From: Sanderia malayensis
Lineage: Eukaryota; Cnidaria; Scyphozoa; Semaeostomeae; Pelagiidae
Length of the DNA stretch: 64,000 bases
Direction of reading: 5' to 3'
Assembly: GCA_013076295.1 (NCBI GenBank)
Contig: RQOL01000466.1
Span: 5,623,080-5,687,079 of the forward strand
Part shown: one piece after another, positions 32,102-43,610 of the stretch
Layout of the letters: each line of letters opens with the position of its first letter
Position numbering within the stretch: the first letter of the stretch is position 1
Translations under genes and position numbers: made by a program
The notes under the pieces: generated by a model
What the model was told of the DNA's origin: nothing
The model's database searches: none
The model's input: only the letters and a program-made list of their open reading frames with translations

Positions 32102-32689
32102 CAGTTTCTCACCTTAGTTTGTGTTTTTCAATCTTACATTTAATGAAAGTCGGAATTTGTTTTGTTTGCTTGAAAAACTGTCCTGCAGATTTTGTAGTGC
32201 AAAAGGTCTGTGCGCCTTTTCTTGTCCAGGACTGCACCTTTGATGCACACTGTCGATTGGATCTCCTCCGCATTCCTCCGCATTCACTGTGATGCGCACG
32301 TCATCTGTTCATGTCGCGTGAGCAGTTGTGCGCCAAGTTTTTCCTTCTCAGGATTTCACTCATTCATACAAATTTGCTTCTTTGTCTGTAAACTCAATGT
32401 CAGTCAGATGGCGGTTTTTGTTGCCTGCCCGAGGCCTCAAAACAATTCGACAATTGTTTCACACTTGACCTTTGGAAAGTTTAGCGTCTGTTTTTGCAAA
32501 TATAGTTGGTAATTTTATTCCGAATAGCTAAATAAATTGAAAACCATTGTTCATATTTTTTTAATTTAGGTAATTTTATTTATTCAATTCTCATTCATTA
32601 TGAATGAGAATTGATTTAAAATGAAAAGGCTCTTTGTCTCAACTCTCTGTTTCTCGGTTTCGGTTTCGTTGAAGATGAAGTGAAGTGCA

Positions 32690-35600
32690 ATGGCTGAGGT
32701 AAGATTAATTCTTTTTTTATAAGACAAAAGACAACCTCTTCTCAACGAATACTGTATATATGCATTATTTTTGTCTACTTCTGGAACGATAAAGAGTTAA
32801 ATACCTGAAAATATCTGTTATTTGGAGCAAATACTGTAGCGCTCATTGGAGCAAATACGCGTATTTTTTATAAGAAACTAAAAAATCTGCCCCAGTACTG
32901 AAAGTTTCTTAAATTTTTCGAATTTTAAGTACTGAAAGTTTCTTCGGGGTTTCTTAAATTTACACATGGATTTAGATAATCTCAATTATTTTTGATCATG
33001 TTTTGGGGCTATTCTGGAAGTTTAAAGCGCGAAAATTCTCACTTCGTTACTAACAACGCATCTCAAACGCACCCAACACTCTAAAACTAAATATAATACA
33101 GAAAATAGCAGCTCTTATAAGCAACCAAGAATATAGAAGTTTCTTGGTAAATTTTTTTCTAGTACTGGAGTTTCTTAAATATTTGGCCATTTGAGAATCT
33201 GGGTTTCTTATAACGTGTTTCTTATGAAAAATACGTGTAGCCCCCAGTCTTAGCTACTCTCTGGTCTCTAATAGACGGGGGGTTGGAATAGTAGGGAGGG
33301 TAGGAAAAAATCGAACAAATTCATAGCCGGGGGCTGGAATAATAGGGGGGTTGGGAGATATTTAGAAAATCAATAGCCAGGGGGTCAGAAAAATTTAATT
33401 TTCTAAACTATCGTTTTGACAATGGAAGCTTTAACAATAACATAACATAATAACAGTAGCACAACGTCAAGTTTATGGACATGATAGATCTTTGTATTCA
33501 TACACATGCTTTTTAAGAACGTTGGACATTCTATACTATTGTCCACATTGGAAAATTATATTTTATGTATCTTTTAACGACCAGAGAGTAACTGTTCGAA
33601 ACCAATGATTTCCCTAATCACCCCTGATAAGGTTCAAGAACCTTGCTATAATCGACTACGTTTTCATTTTGTCAGAAAAGGCAATTGAAGGACGTAATTG
33701 GATATAAAAGTAAAGATTCAGTTGATGTTAATAAAGGACAGAGCAAAAAGGCAAAGCGTTGTCAGAGCAATTTGCATATATGTCTCGTTTGTGGAACACG
33801 TTTGGCTAGGGGAACAATGTCCTACAAAGAACGGCACTGGAACCAGATGCCCGTAATTCTAAGGCTACTGCGGCCACGATGATCGTGCCAGAAAATAACC
33901 AAAGGGCACAAGTATTTCTTCGCGAAAAAGGCAAGCCAGTCAAAGAAACGGAAACAGAGAAGTCTTCACAAGAAGAGGATCAACTCACTGATGATGAAGT
34001 TCCCCCACCAATTGCTCCTCTCCGTCCATTAGAAATTCCAGACAATGATGAAGAACCATCCTGTGTTGTAAAAGAGACAATGGCCTCAAATCTGCCTGAA
34101 CATGAAGAGCAAATGGCCTTTGGACAAAACAATGATGAACTGGACGCCTTATCCGCTACGGGCGCATCGAGATCCGCCAAAGTCCAATCAGTTGTGTCGA
34201 ATTTCATCCAACAAGACCAAGTAGAGGAGACCACAGAATGTACACTGGTGGATCTTCGTCATGATTTACAAAAAGTATTGGTGAAGCTAGATGAACTTAG
34301 TATTGACAAAACCAAAATAGATCATTCTCGCAATAACAGCCAAGGATCCGTTGAAACAAAAGACATAGAAAATGCAAAAAATCTTCTGGAATTGAGTGTG
34401 TCTCAAAATGTTAAAGTAAACACGCTGAAAGATGGATGTAAAATAATATGCATACCATGCAGTGAATATATTAAAGACAACCCCTTCATGAAAAGGTAAG
34501 TTTCATGACGAAATAATTCTATTTCATTACATGTATTATAATTCAATACAAATTAACGATTTCCAATACAATACCTTCTAAAGCGAATAATAATTATTAA
34601 TTTTTTATTACAGTACCGCTGCAAACCGTTCCTGGGGACAGGGACTCGTGTATGATGAGAAGAAGACAGAACAACTAAGCAAGGGCTCAAACCAGGCATG
34701 GTACAGCTTCAAAGACTCTATCTATGACCATATGAGTTGCAGTTCTACTCGTAGTGGAGGGCAGTTCCATATGAAAGCTCTGCAGCATATGTTGCGCAAA
34801 AAGAAACTCCGAGCTAGAAGTACTGCTGTGAACATCAACTTGATCAGCGCTGGGATTGAAGTTTGCAAGATGAAGGCTGCAGCCTCTCACTATGAGTCTG
34901 TAATATCCCTCCTATCGTTTTGTCATGCAGATGTTGGAGAAATTGGCCATAGCCGGTAAGACCATAATAGATAGTTTTTATCAGTGAAAACGAATACAAA
35001 TTTTGTACGATCTCTTAAATTTTTTTAATCTTTTTCAGTAATCAGTTCCCGGAAATTATCAAAGCTGCATACACGTATGCACTAGGACAGACATCTGCAT
35101 ACCTACGCACACCGTTGAAGAGCACAGGAATGCCACCACACTTCTCAGTTGCGGTTGATAAATCGACTCCACATCGGGATACCAACCAGGCTATCATGAT
35201 AATACTACCTTTCAAAGGGAAACGACACTCCATGCCAATTGATGCTCCTGTAGTTTATGAATATTCAGTTGACGATGGAGCAATGCAAGGAGGCAGTGGA
35301 AAAGACCTTGCAAATCAAATTTATGAAGTATTAGTTAACGCCCTTGGTTTGCAAGAAAAGGACTTTCACTTTCTCAGAGGTATGAAGTGGTATTTTTTAG
35401 TTTTACATCTCATATTCGTATTGAATCATTATATAGCTCTCAGTGTGCTAAAAACGATGTTATATGTGACAGAATTATCTTTACAGGAGTGCATGCTGAT
35501 GGTCAATACCAAGCGAGAACATTCCAGCAGCAGTTTTTGAGTTTGGTAGGATGCAACCAGGAGATTGACAACTTCTTCTTTCTACCTTGGGATGTGTCAC

Positions 35601-37260
35601 ACTGGATGGATCTTGTGCTTGTGGATGTTAGGGAGAATTCAGACAGCTCAGAGTTTTTGAAGACTTTGATTAAGCGATCAAATCGTTTCCATAAGATGTA
35701 CGCGAGAGGCCTTGGACATGTCGAATATATTGGATTGGCCAAAAGCCTTGGACTAAAATCTTTGGAAACAGTGACATATGCCACAACAAGATTTTCGAGC
35801 TCAGCATATGAGCAGTGGGATAAGATATATCGAAGTTATCCTGCACTCACTAAAGCCTTTATTGCAATGAGGGAAAATTCAGAGGATGACTGTGAAGAGG
35901 TCAAGTACCAAATTCGAGGACAGGACTATGCAATAGATCTTTGTGGGACACTTGACATAATGAAGCCTGCTGTCACATTGATGATAAAAAGCCAGGGACT
36001 GAATGTACCACCTTGGAAGATTGTAACCTGGTTCCCCAAAATGATTGCCGTTCTCGATGACATGAAGAATGAGTTGGACAAGCTGAAGAATGGGAATACA
36101 GTGAAGCCCAACAGGCAAATCCTTCCAACGCTTGCAATGCATTGGGAGGACTTGACACACGACAATATTAATGATTGTCACTTCCAAGGCATTGAGGTGT
36201 TGGAGGGGTGGCTAGTCGTGGAGCAGCACAACAATCCAGATCAAATGGACAGATGTCGGCAAAGAAGAAGACAAACTCTCTTTGAATGGGAAGCAAGATC
36301 ACCCAAAGATTGCTTGGGGGATTTAATTCTACTATGTCAAGAGTTGAAACTAGATTGCAGAGAAAGTTTCGTGCTGTTCTTCCAGAAAATGTGAAGAAGC
36401 TGGCCAGCTGTTTTGACCTTCCATCGCAAGTGAAAGCTCTTTGCTCCTTCTCTTACCATGATGGGAAGTTGGTTATTGACCAGGATGAGCGTGTGTCCTG
36501 GGAAACATCAGGTGAAAGTGATTTTGCGGAATACTTCAAATATGTCTGTCAGGTGCCTCATGTAAAGAATGTCTCCTCCGAAGAGATGCTCATGTTTACA
36601 GAGAACAGTCACCAGATTGTTTATCGCAATTTTAAGACAACTTTAATGAGGATAGTATGGCAGAACCTTGGAAACAGCTTCAGGAAAATTTTCACTGGAA
36701 ACAAACTCAAGATCCCCGAATTTTCAGAGAAACAGCTTGTGTCATTAGAAATCCAACAGTTTCATACTCTTGATGAATGGTTTCTTTTGAAATTCAGTGA
36801 TGGAACAGAGCTCACTGCTCGTCTTGATGAAGAATTTATTATATCGTTATTTTATGAGAATGAAGAAGTAATTAAATCAATGGGTCGGGAGATGTCTGTC
36901 TGTCTTGATATTGCTCTAGCAGGTTCAGGATGTGAGGCCGTTGTAGAGGGGTTTTATAGTCTTGTGGGCCAACACAAAAAAGCTGGAGGACAATCAAACC
37001 AAGTCCTTATGCAGAGATCAATAGTGGATTGGTGTATTCCACACCCAATTCGAAGCCCAGAGGCAATGGAGGCTATTGCCAAACTATACACAGATGGTGA
37101 TGAGGAATCTGGGCTTCGCAGGCATCGACTACCTGTCCGTATTGACGAAAGGATAAGAGCAGAGAGAGCTTTTAAAAGGTTTAAGACAAGCAAAGTTGTG
37201 GACAGAATGAGCTCAGAAGCAACAAGATGCCCCCATATTTTGATGGACTTTTCTGAATGA
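32690..37260 (+). CDS. divergent hAT-like transposase (5 exons, two apparent frameshifts)
   Basis: Exons: 32690-32698, 33676-34495, 34614-34955, 35039-35379, 35487-37260; all GT-AG with matching codon phase. The N-terminus has a zinc-finger-like CLVCGTRLA...KERHW and an acidic/coiled region (Glu-rich, to about residue 270). The middle carries an RNase-H-fold pattern like hAT transposases: FSVAVDKSTPHRDTNQ (first Asp), GVHADGQYQ (second Asp), LPWDVSHWMDLVLVD (helix after it), TRFSSSAYEQWDKIY. The C-terminus (CLDIALAGSGCEAVVEGFYS) replaces the usual hAT ERxFS block. Single-base frameshifts appear at about 33838-33843 and in a G5 run at 36316-36320; they may be mutations or assembly errors. The 8-bp TSD of the surrounding element supports the hAT-like assignment. 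A relative lies at 7216-8250. Confidence 0.7.
32856..33239. mobile_element. MITE in transposase intron 1
   Basis: Inverted ends TACGCGTATTTTTTATAAGA (32856) and TCTTATGAAAAATACGTGTA (33239), about 20 of 23 positions matching. 'AGTACTGAAAGTTTCTTAAA' is repeated inside. Related in end sequence to the element at 44372-45125 (ACACGC...ATAAGGAA). It lies in the first intron of the element's transposase gene. Confidence 0.55.
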
Positions 37261-37390
37261 CTTTGATCTTGAAAATCGTTGAGATATTGTTCTGTTTTGT
37301 TTTTATGTGAAATTGTTTGAGTTAAATTTCAGTTTTATCATTGCTATTATGAGAATAAAAAATTCTGGTGCGAAGTCCTTCCTAAAAATT

Positions 37391-37467
37391 GTTTGGTGAC
37401 CACGCCCATACGCGAAATTTTTTGGGTGACCACGCCCCTACCCAAAAATCTTTGGGTGACCACGCCC
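37391..37467 (+). repeat. three copies of TTTGGGTGACCACGCCC
   Basis: Units at about 37392, 37421 and 37451, spaced about 29 bp apart, between the transposase stop codon and the right subterminal motifs. Possibly further transposase-binding sites. Confidence 0.7.
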
Positions 37468-37546
37468 TTTTTTTAAGTGTGCACTACTGAATGACGAAAA
37501 TTATCTCGGGTGTGCACTTGCCCAACTCTGCAGACTGGTTGTTACC

Positions 37547-38166
37547 CAATCTTTGGGAGTAAAGAAACCATTGCAGAGCACCACAAATATTGCCCAAAGA
37601 GACAAAATAGCTGGTGCAGATATCAAAAAGATGTTGCACTTAAAACCAAGAGCTAGACAGAAGTAAATGTCTTCCTTTTGTCTTTAGAAAAGAATTGTTG
37701 CCCATCTCCAAAAAATTGTCACGTGAAAGTCTGTTTAGCCGGTGCTTAAGAGGATTAACGCAAAATCAAAATGAGTCGTTAAGCAATGTCTTATGGCAGA
37801 AGAAGATTGGAGACAGCAACAGCAGCTGCTGTTTTGCAATGGAACAAGGGTTCAGGTGCAGTCACCAATCTTCTTGAAAGGTTTGGAATATATCCAGAAA
37901 CAAGCACTTTGAGAGACTGTCGCTGGCTCAATGACAAACGACGGCTCGGGAGTGTAAACTGAAATATAAAAGTCAGAGAAGGTTATAAGAAGGAAAAGAA
38001 AAGAAAACACAAAAACAGGACAAGACTACTTGGCTGGTGGATTTAGCATCCACAAAACTGCAGATAGTCATGAAGAAGTCCAATTGAAGGTCCAAAAGAG
38101 CAAAGTCACAATTGCACATAATGGCATAACGTTTGTCAATGAAAACAATATGCCTCTGGTTGTGTA
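37547..38166 (+). pseudogene. MULE-like transposase remnant, host of the hAT insertion
   Basis: Frames contain KYCPKRQNSWCRYQKD (37588-37630), CLRGLTQNQNESLSNVLW (37741-37793) and ATAAAVLQWNKGSGAVTNLL (37815-37880). 'SWC(K/R)(F/Y)Q', 'G.TQN.NES.N...W' and an 'A...FN.G' block are the C-terminal signature of Mutator-like repeat proteins in invertebrates. The piece begins right after the 8-bp TSD, so the hAT element may have landed inside this older element; the upstream half (31583-31980) is not clearly recognisable. Frameshifts and stops. Confidence 0.45.
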
Positions 38167-38330
38167 ATCTTCTAATAAAAAAGACAAAAAGTAAGACATA
38201 CTGTCTGGAGGGGTCTTACTAGACATTGTGGACAATTTTGTGCATACTAGATTGAATATAGCTTTTCGTTTTGTTGTATTGATAACATTTATTGTAAAGA
38301 AATGTTTGAGGCCGTTTTTGAATTTTTGCA
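38167..38330. other. spacer, no gene recognised
   Basis: Short AT-rich spacer between the MULE-like remnant and a MITE. Confidence 0.4.
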
Positions 38331-38966
38331 TACCGTATTTCCTCTATTAAGCGCCCACTCTCCATTAACCGCCCCCCCTCCAATAAGCGCCCACCCTAAA
38401 ATCAAAAAATGTGAAATAAGCGCCCCCCTCTATTAACCGCCCAGGGCGGTTAATAGAATTCTTACATTTTCACTGTTTGGTTCAAATAATAGCGTAGAAA
38501 CGTGAATAGACATCAATTCCTTTCTTTTATCAATGGAAATATATTCATTTTTAATGTTTGTCAATTCAATGTCCATGTGTGCGGCTTTACCATGCTGTCG
38601 CTTCTTCATTTCTTCTAAAAAAATGCTAACATAGCATTTTTTTAATGAAATGATTAATGAAAATGAAAAATTAATGGAAAATGATGAATGAAAAAATGAA
38701 AATAATGAAAAAAAGGCTAACATAGCATTTTTTTAACATATGTCAATAAATAACATTCGGAACTTTGTTATTATTGATTACTGTTATATGCTATTATTGT
38801 TAATATAAGATTATTGTTTTGTTTTTGAAGATGTTCGATTTTAAAATTTTAGGACTATGAAATAACCGCCCCCCTCTAATAAGCGCCCCCCCCCTCTAAT
38901 AAGCGCCCACTCAATTTTGCGAAATATTTAATAAGCGCCCGGGCGCTTAATAGAGGAAATACGGTA
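38331..38966. mobile_element. MITE with TACCGTATTTCC ends and AGCGCCC motifs
   Basis: Perfect 26-bp inverted ends start TACCGTATTTCCTCTATTAA (38331) and finish with its complement at 38966. TA at each edge may be the target duplication. The ends hold multiple (A/T)AAGCGCCC and CCCTCTATTAA repeats. Inside, GCTAACATAGCATTTTTTTA occurs twice. Same family as 48284-48730 and, degraded, 54867-55065. Confidence 0.85.
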
Positions 38967-39639
38967 TTTGGACTTTGAGAAAGGATATCTAAGAGACTGT
39001 TTGAGATATTTAGCTCAAACTTGCTCTGGTACATTGTTTTCAGGTGCTAATTTGAATAAGCAGACAGAATTTCGATATCTGTTGTAATTCATGATTTACC
39101 GGGAAAAAGGACCTTTTTGTGGTTTCCATGGCAACCATTACCTGGACAAGAAAATCCTCTGTTCATTCAAGTAACATTGTCATGGCAAATTGTTTGGTAC
39201 CTCAATTGTTAAAGTACAACAACCTGTTTGTCTCAAATCTTTTCTCGAACATAAAAGACTGGTCTGACTAACTGGTCTCTAAAATAACTACTGGTCACAT
39301 GATCTCCAAATTTTTTTTGGAAAATATTTTCCTGGGTTATCAATAAATCTTTTTGGCAAGTTTCAGATCAGTGAGCCACGTTGTTGTTGAGATAATTACA
39401 TTTTTGTGCAACAGACATGGTTTTTGCCGAAAAGGTAGATAACCCCCTTAAAGATACTTCGCATGATGTGAACAATCGTCATTTTTAAGCATAGTAATTG
39501 ATGATTTTTCTTGCTGTATTTATTGTTAAGGTGACATTATAACAACTAACTAATACTATTATCCATATTTCTGCAAGGTTTGTAATATTTTACGATAATT
39601 TCAATGCAAATTGCACCCGGAGATTCATATGTTATTGGA
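38967..39639. other. intergenic, no gene recognised
   Basis: No motif or sustained reading frame. Confidence 0.45.
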
Positions 39640-41680
39640 CATCCAAAAAACGGAAACTTTCTTGTTATTATTGAATTACTGTCCAAATTTGACCCATTTT
39701 TAGCTGACCATCTTGCTCGCTATGGCAACAAAAGAACTGGAAAACACTCATATTTGTCACCATGGAAGAAATAATCTTGATGCTATCATCTGAATTAACA
39801 AAATTAATTCTGATATCAATTTCTAACGCAAAATACTTTTCGATAATTGTGGACTCCACTCCGGACGTATCTCACGTTGATCAACTAACATTTGTACTAA
39901 GATATATCAAAGATGGAGAGCCGGTGGAAAGATTTATCACTTTTACACCAATAAAGTCTCATAAAAGTGAATCTTTGACAACTGCTATTATTGAAACATT
40001 AAACTCGTTAAATCTGGATATAAAATATTCTGGAGTTCAGGCAAGAATAAAAGAAATTAAGAAATGTGCCCTTTATGTTCCCTGCACGAGTCATTCCTTA
40101 AATTTAGTGGGAAATGCTGCAGGCCAATGTTGCTTACAAGCAGTATCCTTTTTCTCAACTGTACAAGAGATGTATACATCTTTAGCAGCCTCCACGCATT
40201 GCTGGAACACTATGCAATCAAAGCTCTCTAAAAGTGAATTGGTTGTTAAAAAGATATGTGATACTCGATCGTCTGCATAACATGATGCTATAAGAGCATT
40301 AGTTCTGGCACCACGTTCTATAAAAGAAACTCGATGAAGATGAATTTGCACTTGATGAAGATCAAACATTGTCCACTAGAAATGACGCAACATTCTTATC
40401 AGAAAAACTCGAATCTTTGGAATTTGCGTTGATGGCTGTGCATTGGAATGATCTTCCAAAACGAATACACATAAGTAACTTGTCACTTCAAACAGTGAGC
40501 CTGATGGTGCCTTCTGCGATCGATCTATTGAACAGTCTTGAGCTATTCATTTCGGGGATGCGAAATGGAGAAGAATACCAACGGTACCTTGATAAGGCCA
40601 AATCATTTCTAGACAGCACCGAGAACAGCAATTCAAAGATGAAATGAAAATAAAAAAGAAAAGACCGAGACTGGCAGACGAAAGTGCAACAAAAGAAGTG
40701 GAGTTAGTTGGAGAAGAGAAATTTTACATTGGCACGTATTTGCCTGTCATCGACAGCTTTCAAACAGAACTTTCCATGCGAAAAGCTAGCTATGATGTTA
40801 TTGAACAGAGATTTGGGTTTATCTGTGCATTACGAACAGAAGAAATTTCAGAAGGGTGCAAGGCCTTAACACATGCATATCAAATATCAACTGGGCAGTT
40901 TTTACTTAACCTTGTCAGGAATAACAATACCCAAGCCACATTTCCCAATGTTATGATCGCTTTGAGGCTATTGTTAACATTGCCTTGCAGTGTTGCCTCT
41001 GGAGAAAAAAGCTTCTCCATTTTGAAAAGAGTTAAGAACAAGTTTCGTTCAACAATGTCACAAGAAAGAAACGTGCCACTGTGTTTGATGGCATCCAATG
41101 CGGATGTTTTAAGAAAATTAGATGTTCAAAAACTTAGTAAAGTAAACTACTGGGAAACCCTGAAGCACTGTCAGATCTACTCTCCTCAACGTAGACGTGA
41201 ACGATACAGGATCATCTATGTTTGGAAGATTCTGGAAGGACTTGTGCCAAATGTCAATGACAGCATTAGATCAAACAACCATGTTCGTCATGGTAGAAAG
41301 TGTATTATCAACCGAATCAATGGCAATCAAAGAAAGATTCAATCTATAGTAGAAATCAGTTTCTGTGTGAATGGCCCTAGGCTATTTAACCTACTACCAA
41401 GACATATCAGAGACATAACTGATACTCCACTCCCCACATTCAAAAAGGCTCTAGATGACTTTCTGAAATTTATTCCAGATGAGCCCCAACTGGTGGGTTA
41501 CACCGCAATGAGAAGAGCTGATAGCAACTCACTGGTAGATATGATCCAACATATCAGAAGGGATGGACACTAGACTGTTAATCGTTAGGTTTTTCAACCT
41601 TTAATCATGTAGTAATAATAATAATAGTAGAAAATTTGCACTTACTAAGGCAAGAAAACACAAATTTTAGAACGTAATTA
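39640..41680 (+). pseudogene. hAT transposase (ZMYM1/DUF4371-like) interrupted by a LINE
   Basis: Frames in order: FDPFLADHLARYGNKRTGKH (about 39690), KYFSIIVDSTPDVSHVDQLT with the first catalytic Asp (39823 on), GVQARIKEI and YVPCTSHSLNLVG, then 40369-41125 with the dimerisation block SGEKSFSILKRVKNKFRS. The expected second-Asp motif between about 40020 and 40035 is deleted (LNLDIK joined to YSGVQARI). A LINE tail is inserted at about 41126. The original C-terminus KARKHKF followed by a stop reappears at about 41650-41671. Frameshifts around 40280-40370. Inactive. Confidence 0.7.
41126..41640 (+). mobile_element. 5'-truncated LINE insertion
   Basis: The coding tail (YSPQRRRERYRIIYVWKILE, NGPRLFNLLPRHIRD, YTAMRRADSNSLVDM) is the C-terminus of a LINE polyprotein. 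It ends at 41573, followed by a short 3' UTR and a (TAA)n tail (about 41611-41632). It lies inside the hAT remnant, in the same reading frame. Confidence 0.7.
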
Positions 41681-42752
41681 CTTGTTTTACAACTCGTTAA
41701 ATCAATGTTCTGTTTGCCTTTTCGAGTCTTGATGTAGTTCTGTTTTGTTTGTTTTTAGTCATATTAACCTAATCCATTGATCATATGCCTCTTTAATTCT
41801 GTCTGCAAGTATCTTATCTCAGCACCTTTGCATACATAGGAGGGGCCAATAACACCAGTGAGTTCAGGGCCCCCAAAATCGTTAGTGCGGCCCTGCTTAT
41901 TCACTGTGTATATTTGCATTTTCGTTATGGCACAAAAATTTTTACATTTCTTCCCTCTGCACAGACTCTATGCTGGAGACAATCAACCATGAAATAGCTC
42001 ATGCTAATCAAAGCGAAAATTCTTATAGCAAACACAATGGACAAGGAAAAGAGATAAAAATATAGGCAAACAATTGACTTTGCAAGTCAAGGCACTTCAA
42101 CACCAGTTGCCAGACCTATACTGTTATATCAATCTTTGTTCAAGGTGCGTAATTGTGAATAAAAGCTTGGGATATGTCGCTTTTTGAATTGTTGTTGCTA
42201 TACTTCAACTTAGCTAAATAATTGTTTCACTGTTTGGTTTGCCATTTTTATTTTTACTGCTGTTTTGTTACTGTTTTTAGCTGGCAATAAAGTTACTTGC
42301 TTGCAAACAGTTTCTTTCTATGTGTTTAGTTATGCTTTTATTGCTTTACTGTAGGCAAGGTGGCAGCATAAACAACTCTCCCCCTATTTTGCACATCACA
42401 TTAACAGCCCCCTCTTTGGCACATGAGTGAAAATACACAAGGCAAAAAAAAGGTGAGAGCAATTGTGACCAAATAAAATAGAGTATTATTATCGCAGCAA
42501 CACCAAAATGATTCACCATTGTATCCAACATGCAAGTTAGTTGAATTGAATAGCAAGCCCTATTTGGCACATCCCCCTATTTGGCACTTAACGTTGCCAA
42601 CCCTTCTCATCATTTTTGTCAACAGGCTCAGTTCAGTTCCATGACCAATAAATGTCTGAAACCACTGTAGTGCCTGCCTTTCTACAGAGTTTGTCGGCTT
42701 GGGGTTGTCCAACAAAGCTTTAAAGTCATAAGGCCCAAAGACAATACCAATT
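41681..42752. other. intergenic, no gene recognised
   Basis: No coding signal. Includes a 'CTATTTGGCACATCCCCCTA' type repeat at 42555-42595. Confidence 0.45.
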
Positions 42753-42803
42753 CAATTCAATACCTTTAACACTTTGGGCCAAAGTGTTAAAGGTATTGAA
42801 TTG
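42753..42803. repeat. 51-bp perfect palindrome
   Basis: Two 25-bp arms (starting CAATTCAATACCTTTAACAC) are exact inverted copies around a single G. It would form a very stable hairpin. Confidence 0.9.
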
Positions 42804-42989
42804 GATATGATACGAAATATAAATAAACATTAACAATAATTTCAGCTGATAAACTATTTGATTGACACTTGATTTAATGGCTGCTGTTTTTATGTTTTTT
42901 AATATCAGTTATGCTGTTGTGCTTTGCAAACTGGTTGTGTTATTCGTCAATTTGTTTTCTCCGATAATATTAACACAAAGTATTTCTTC
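42804..42989. other. spacer, no gene recognised
   Basis: AT-rich, no motif. Confidence 0.4.
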
Positions 42990-43610
42990 TTACCTCTGAA
43001 TAGTTCTTGAAATTGCTTGGGATGATGTTTCGAAAGGTCAAAAAAGCCCAACGTGTTCAGACCTTCTTTCATTTCTTTTATAACTTCTTTTCTGAGATGA
43101 ATTATTTCTTTGCCAATATCAAGCTTTGTTGGTGCTGTTTATCTTTTCCTGCATCAGCCAGTGTGACCCATTAACTATTTGCCAATACACCTCTGTCTTT
43201 GAAGCATCATCAAACACTTTTGTAATGCCATTGTCGTCTTTGCACAAGTCTAATTCTTCAATCAGAAAATGCAAATTTTCTGTGGATATATTTGGAGGAA
43301 TATCATGTTTAGAGATGTTGCTCTGAATGTCCTCCATGGGAACCTCCAGCATGGCAAGGACAACTGATGGCGCCAGCTGTGGGAAATTTTGCACAGGTCC
43401 TTCTTGTAGAACTGTGTGCACAGTCATCATGCCCCATGCACGATGCAGAATAGTGTTTGTTACATCTTTAATGGGTACCAATCTGGCAATGTTGCCTTTG
43501 AAAATGCATTTCTCTGCTTGCTCCCAAGCAATATTGAAATATTCAACTTTTAGAGAGCCGACGTCGAGTTCCTCTTCTCCGTTAAATTTACTTCCAGGGT
43601 CTTGCCGAAG
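42990..43610 (-). pseudogene. HECT ubiquitin-ligase fragment (G2E3-like, N-lobe)
   Basis: The minus strand reads EELDVGSLKVEYFNIAWEQ, GNIARLVPIKD, MMTVHTVLQEGPVQNFPQLA, DIPPNISTENLHFLIEELD, SHWLMQEKINSTNKA, then, after a frameshift, EVIKEMKEGLNTLGFFDLSK...FQELFR and a splice-donor-like GTAAGA. This is the N-lobe pattern of the HECT fold through to the linker. It is the part missing from 286-786, with which it shares KEGLxTLGFF. Lacks the catalytic C-lobe; broken frame. Confidence 0.6.

Larger units (their letters stand above)
31993..37538 (+). mobile_element. 5.5-kb hAT-type DNA transposon with 8-bp TSD
   Basis: Perfect 14-bp terminal inverted repeats CCAGTCTGCAGAGT (31993-32006) and ACTCTGCAGACTGG (37525-37538) are flanked by a perfect 8-bp duplication TTGTTACC (31985-31992 and 37539-37546). 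Subterminal GTGTGCAC motifs cluster at both ends. It contains one multi-exon gene (32690-37260) encoding a divergent RNase-H-like transposase. A 384-bp MITE-like insertion sits in its first intron (32856-33239). TIR, TSD and gene together make this a full-length, recently autonomous element; two apparent frameshifts may have inactivated it. Confidence 0.88.
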
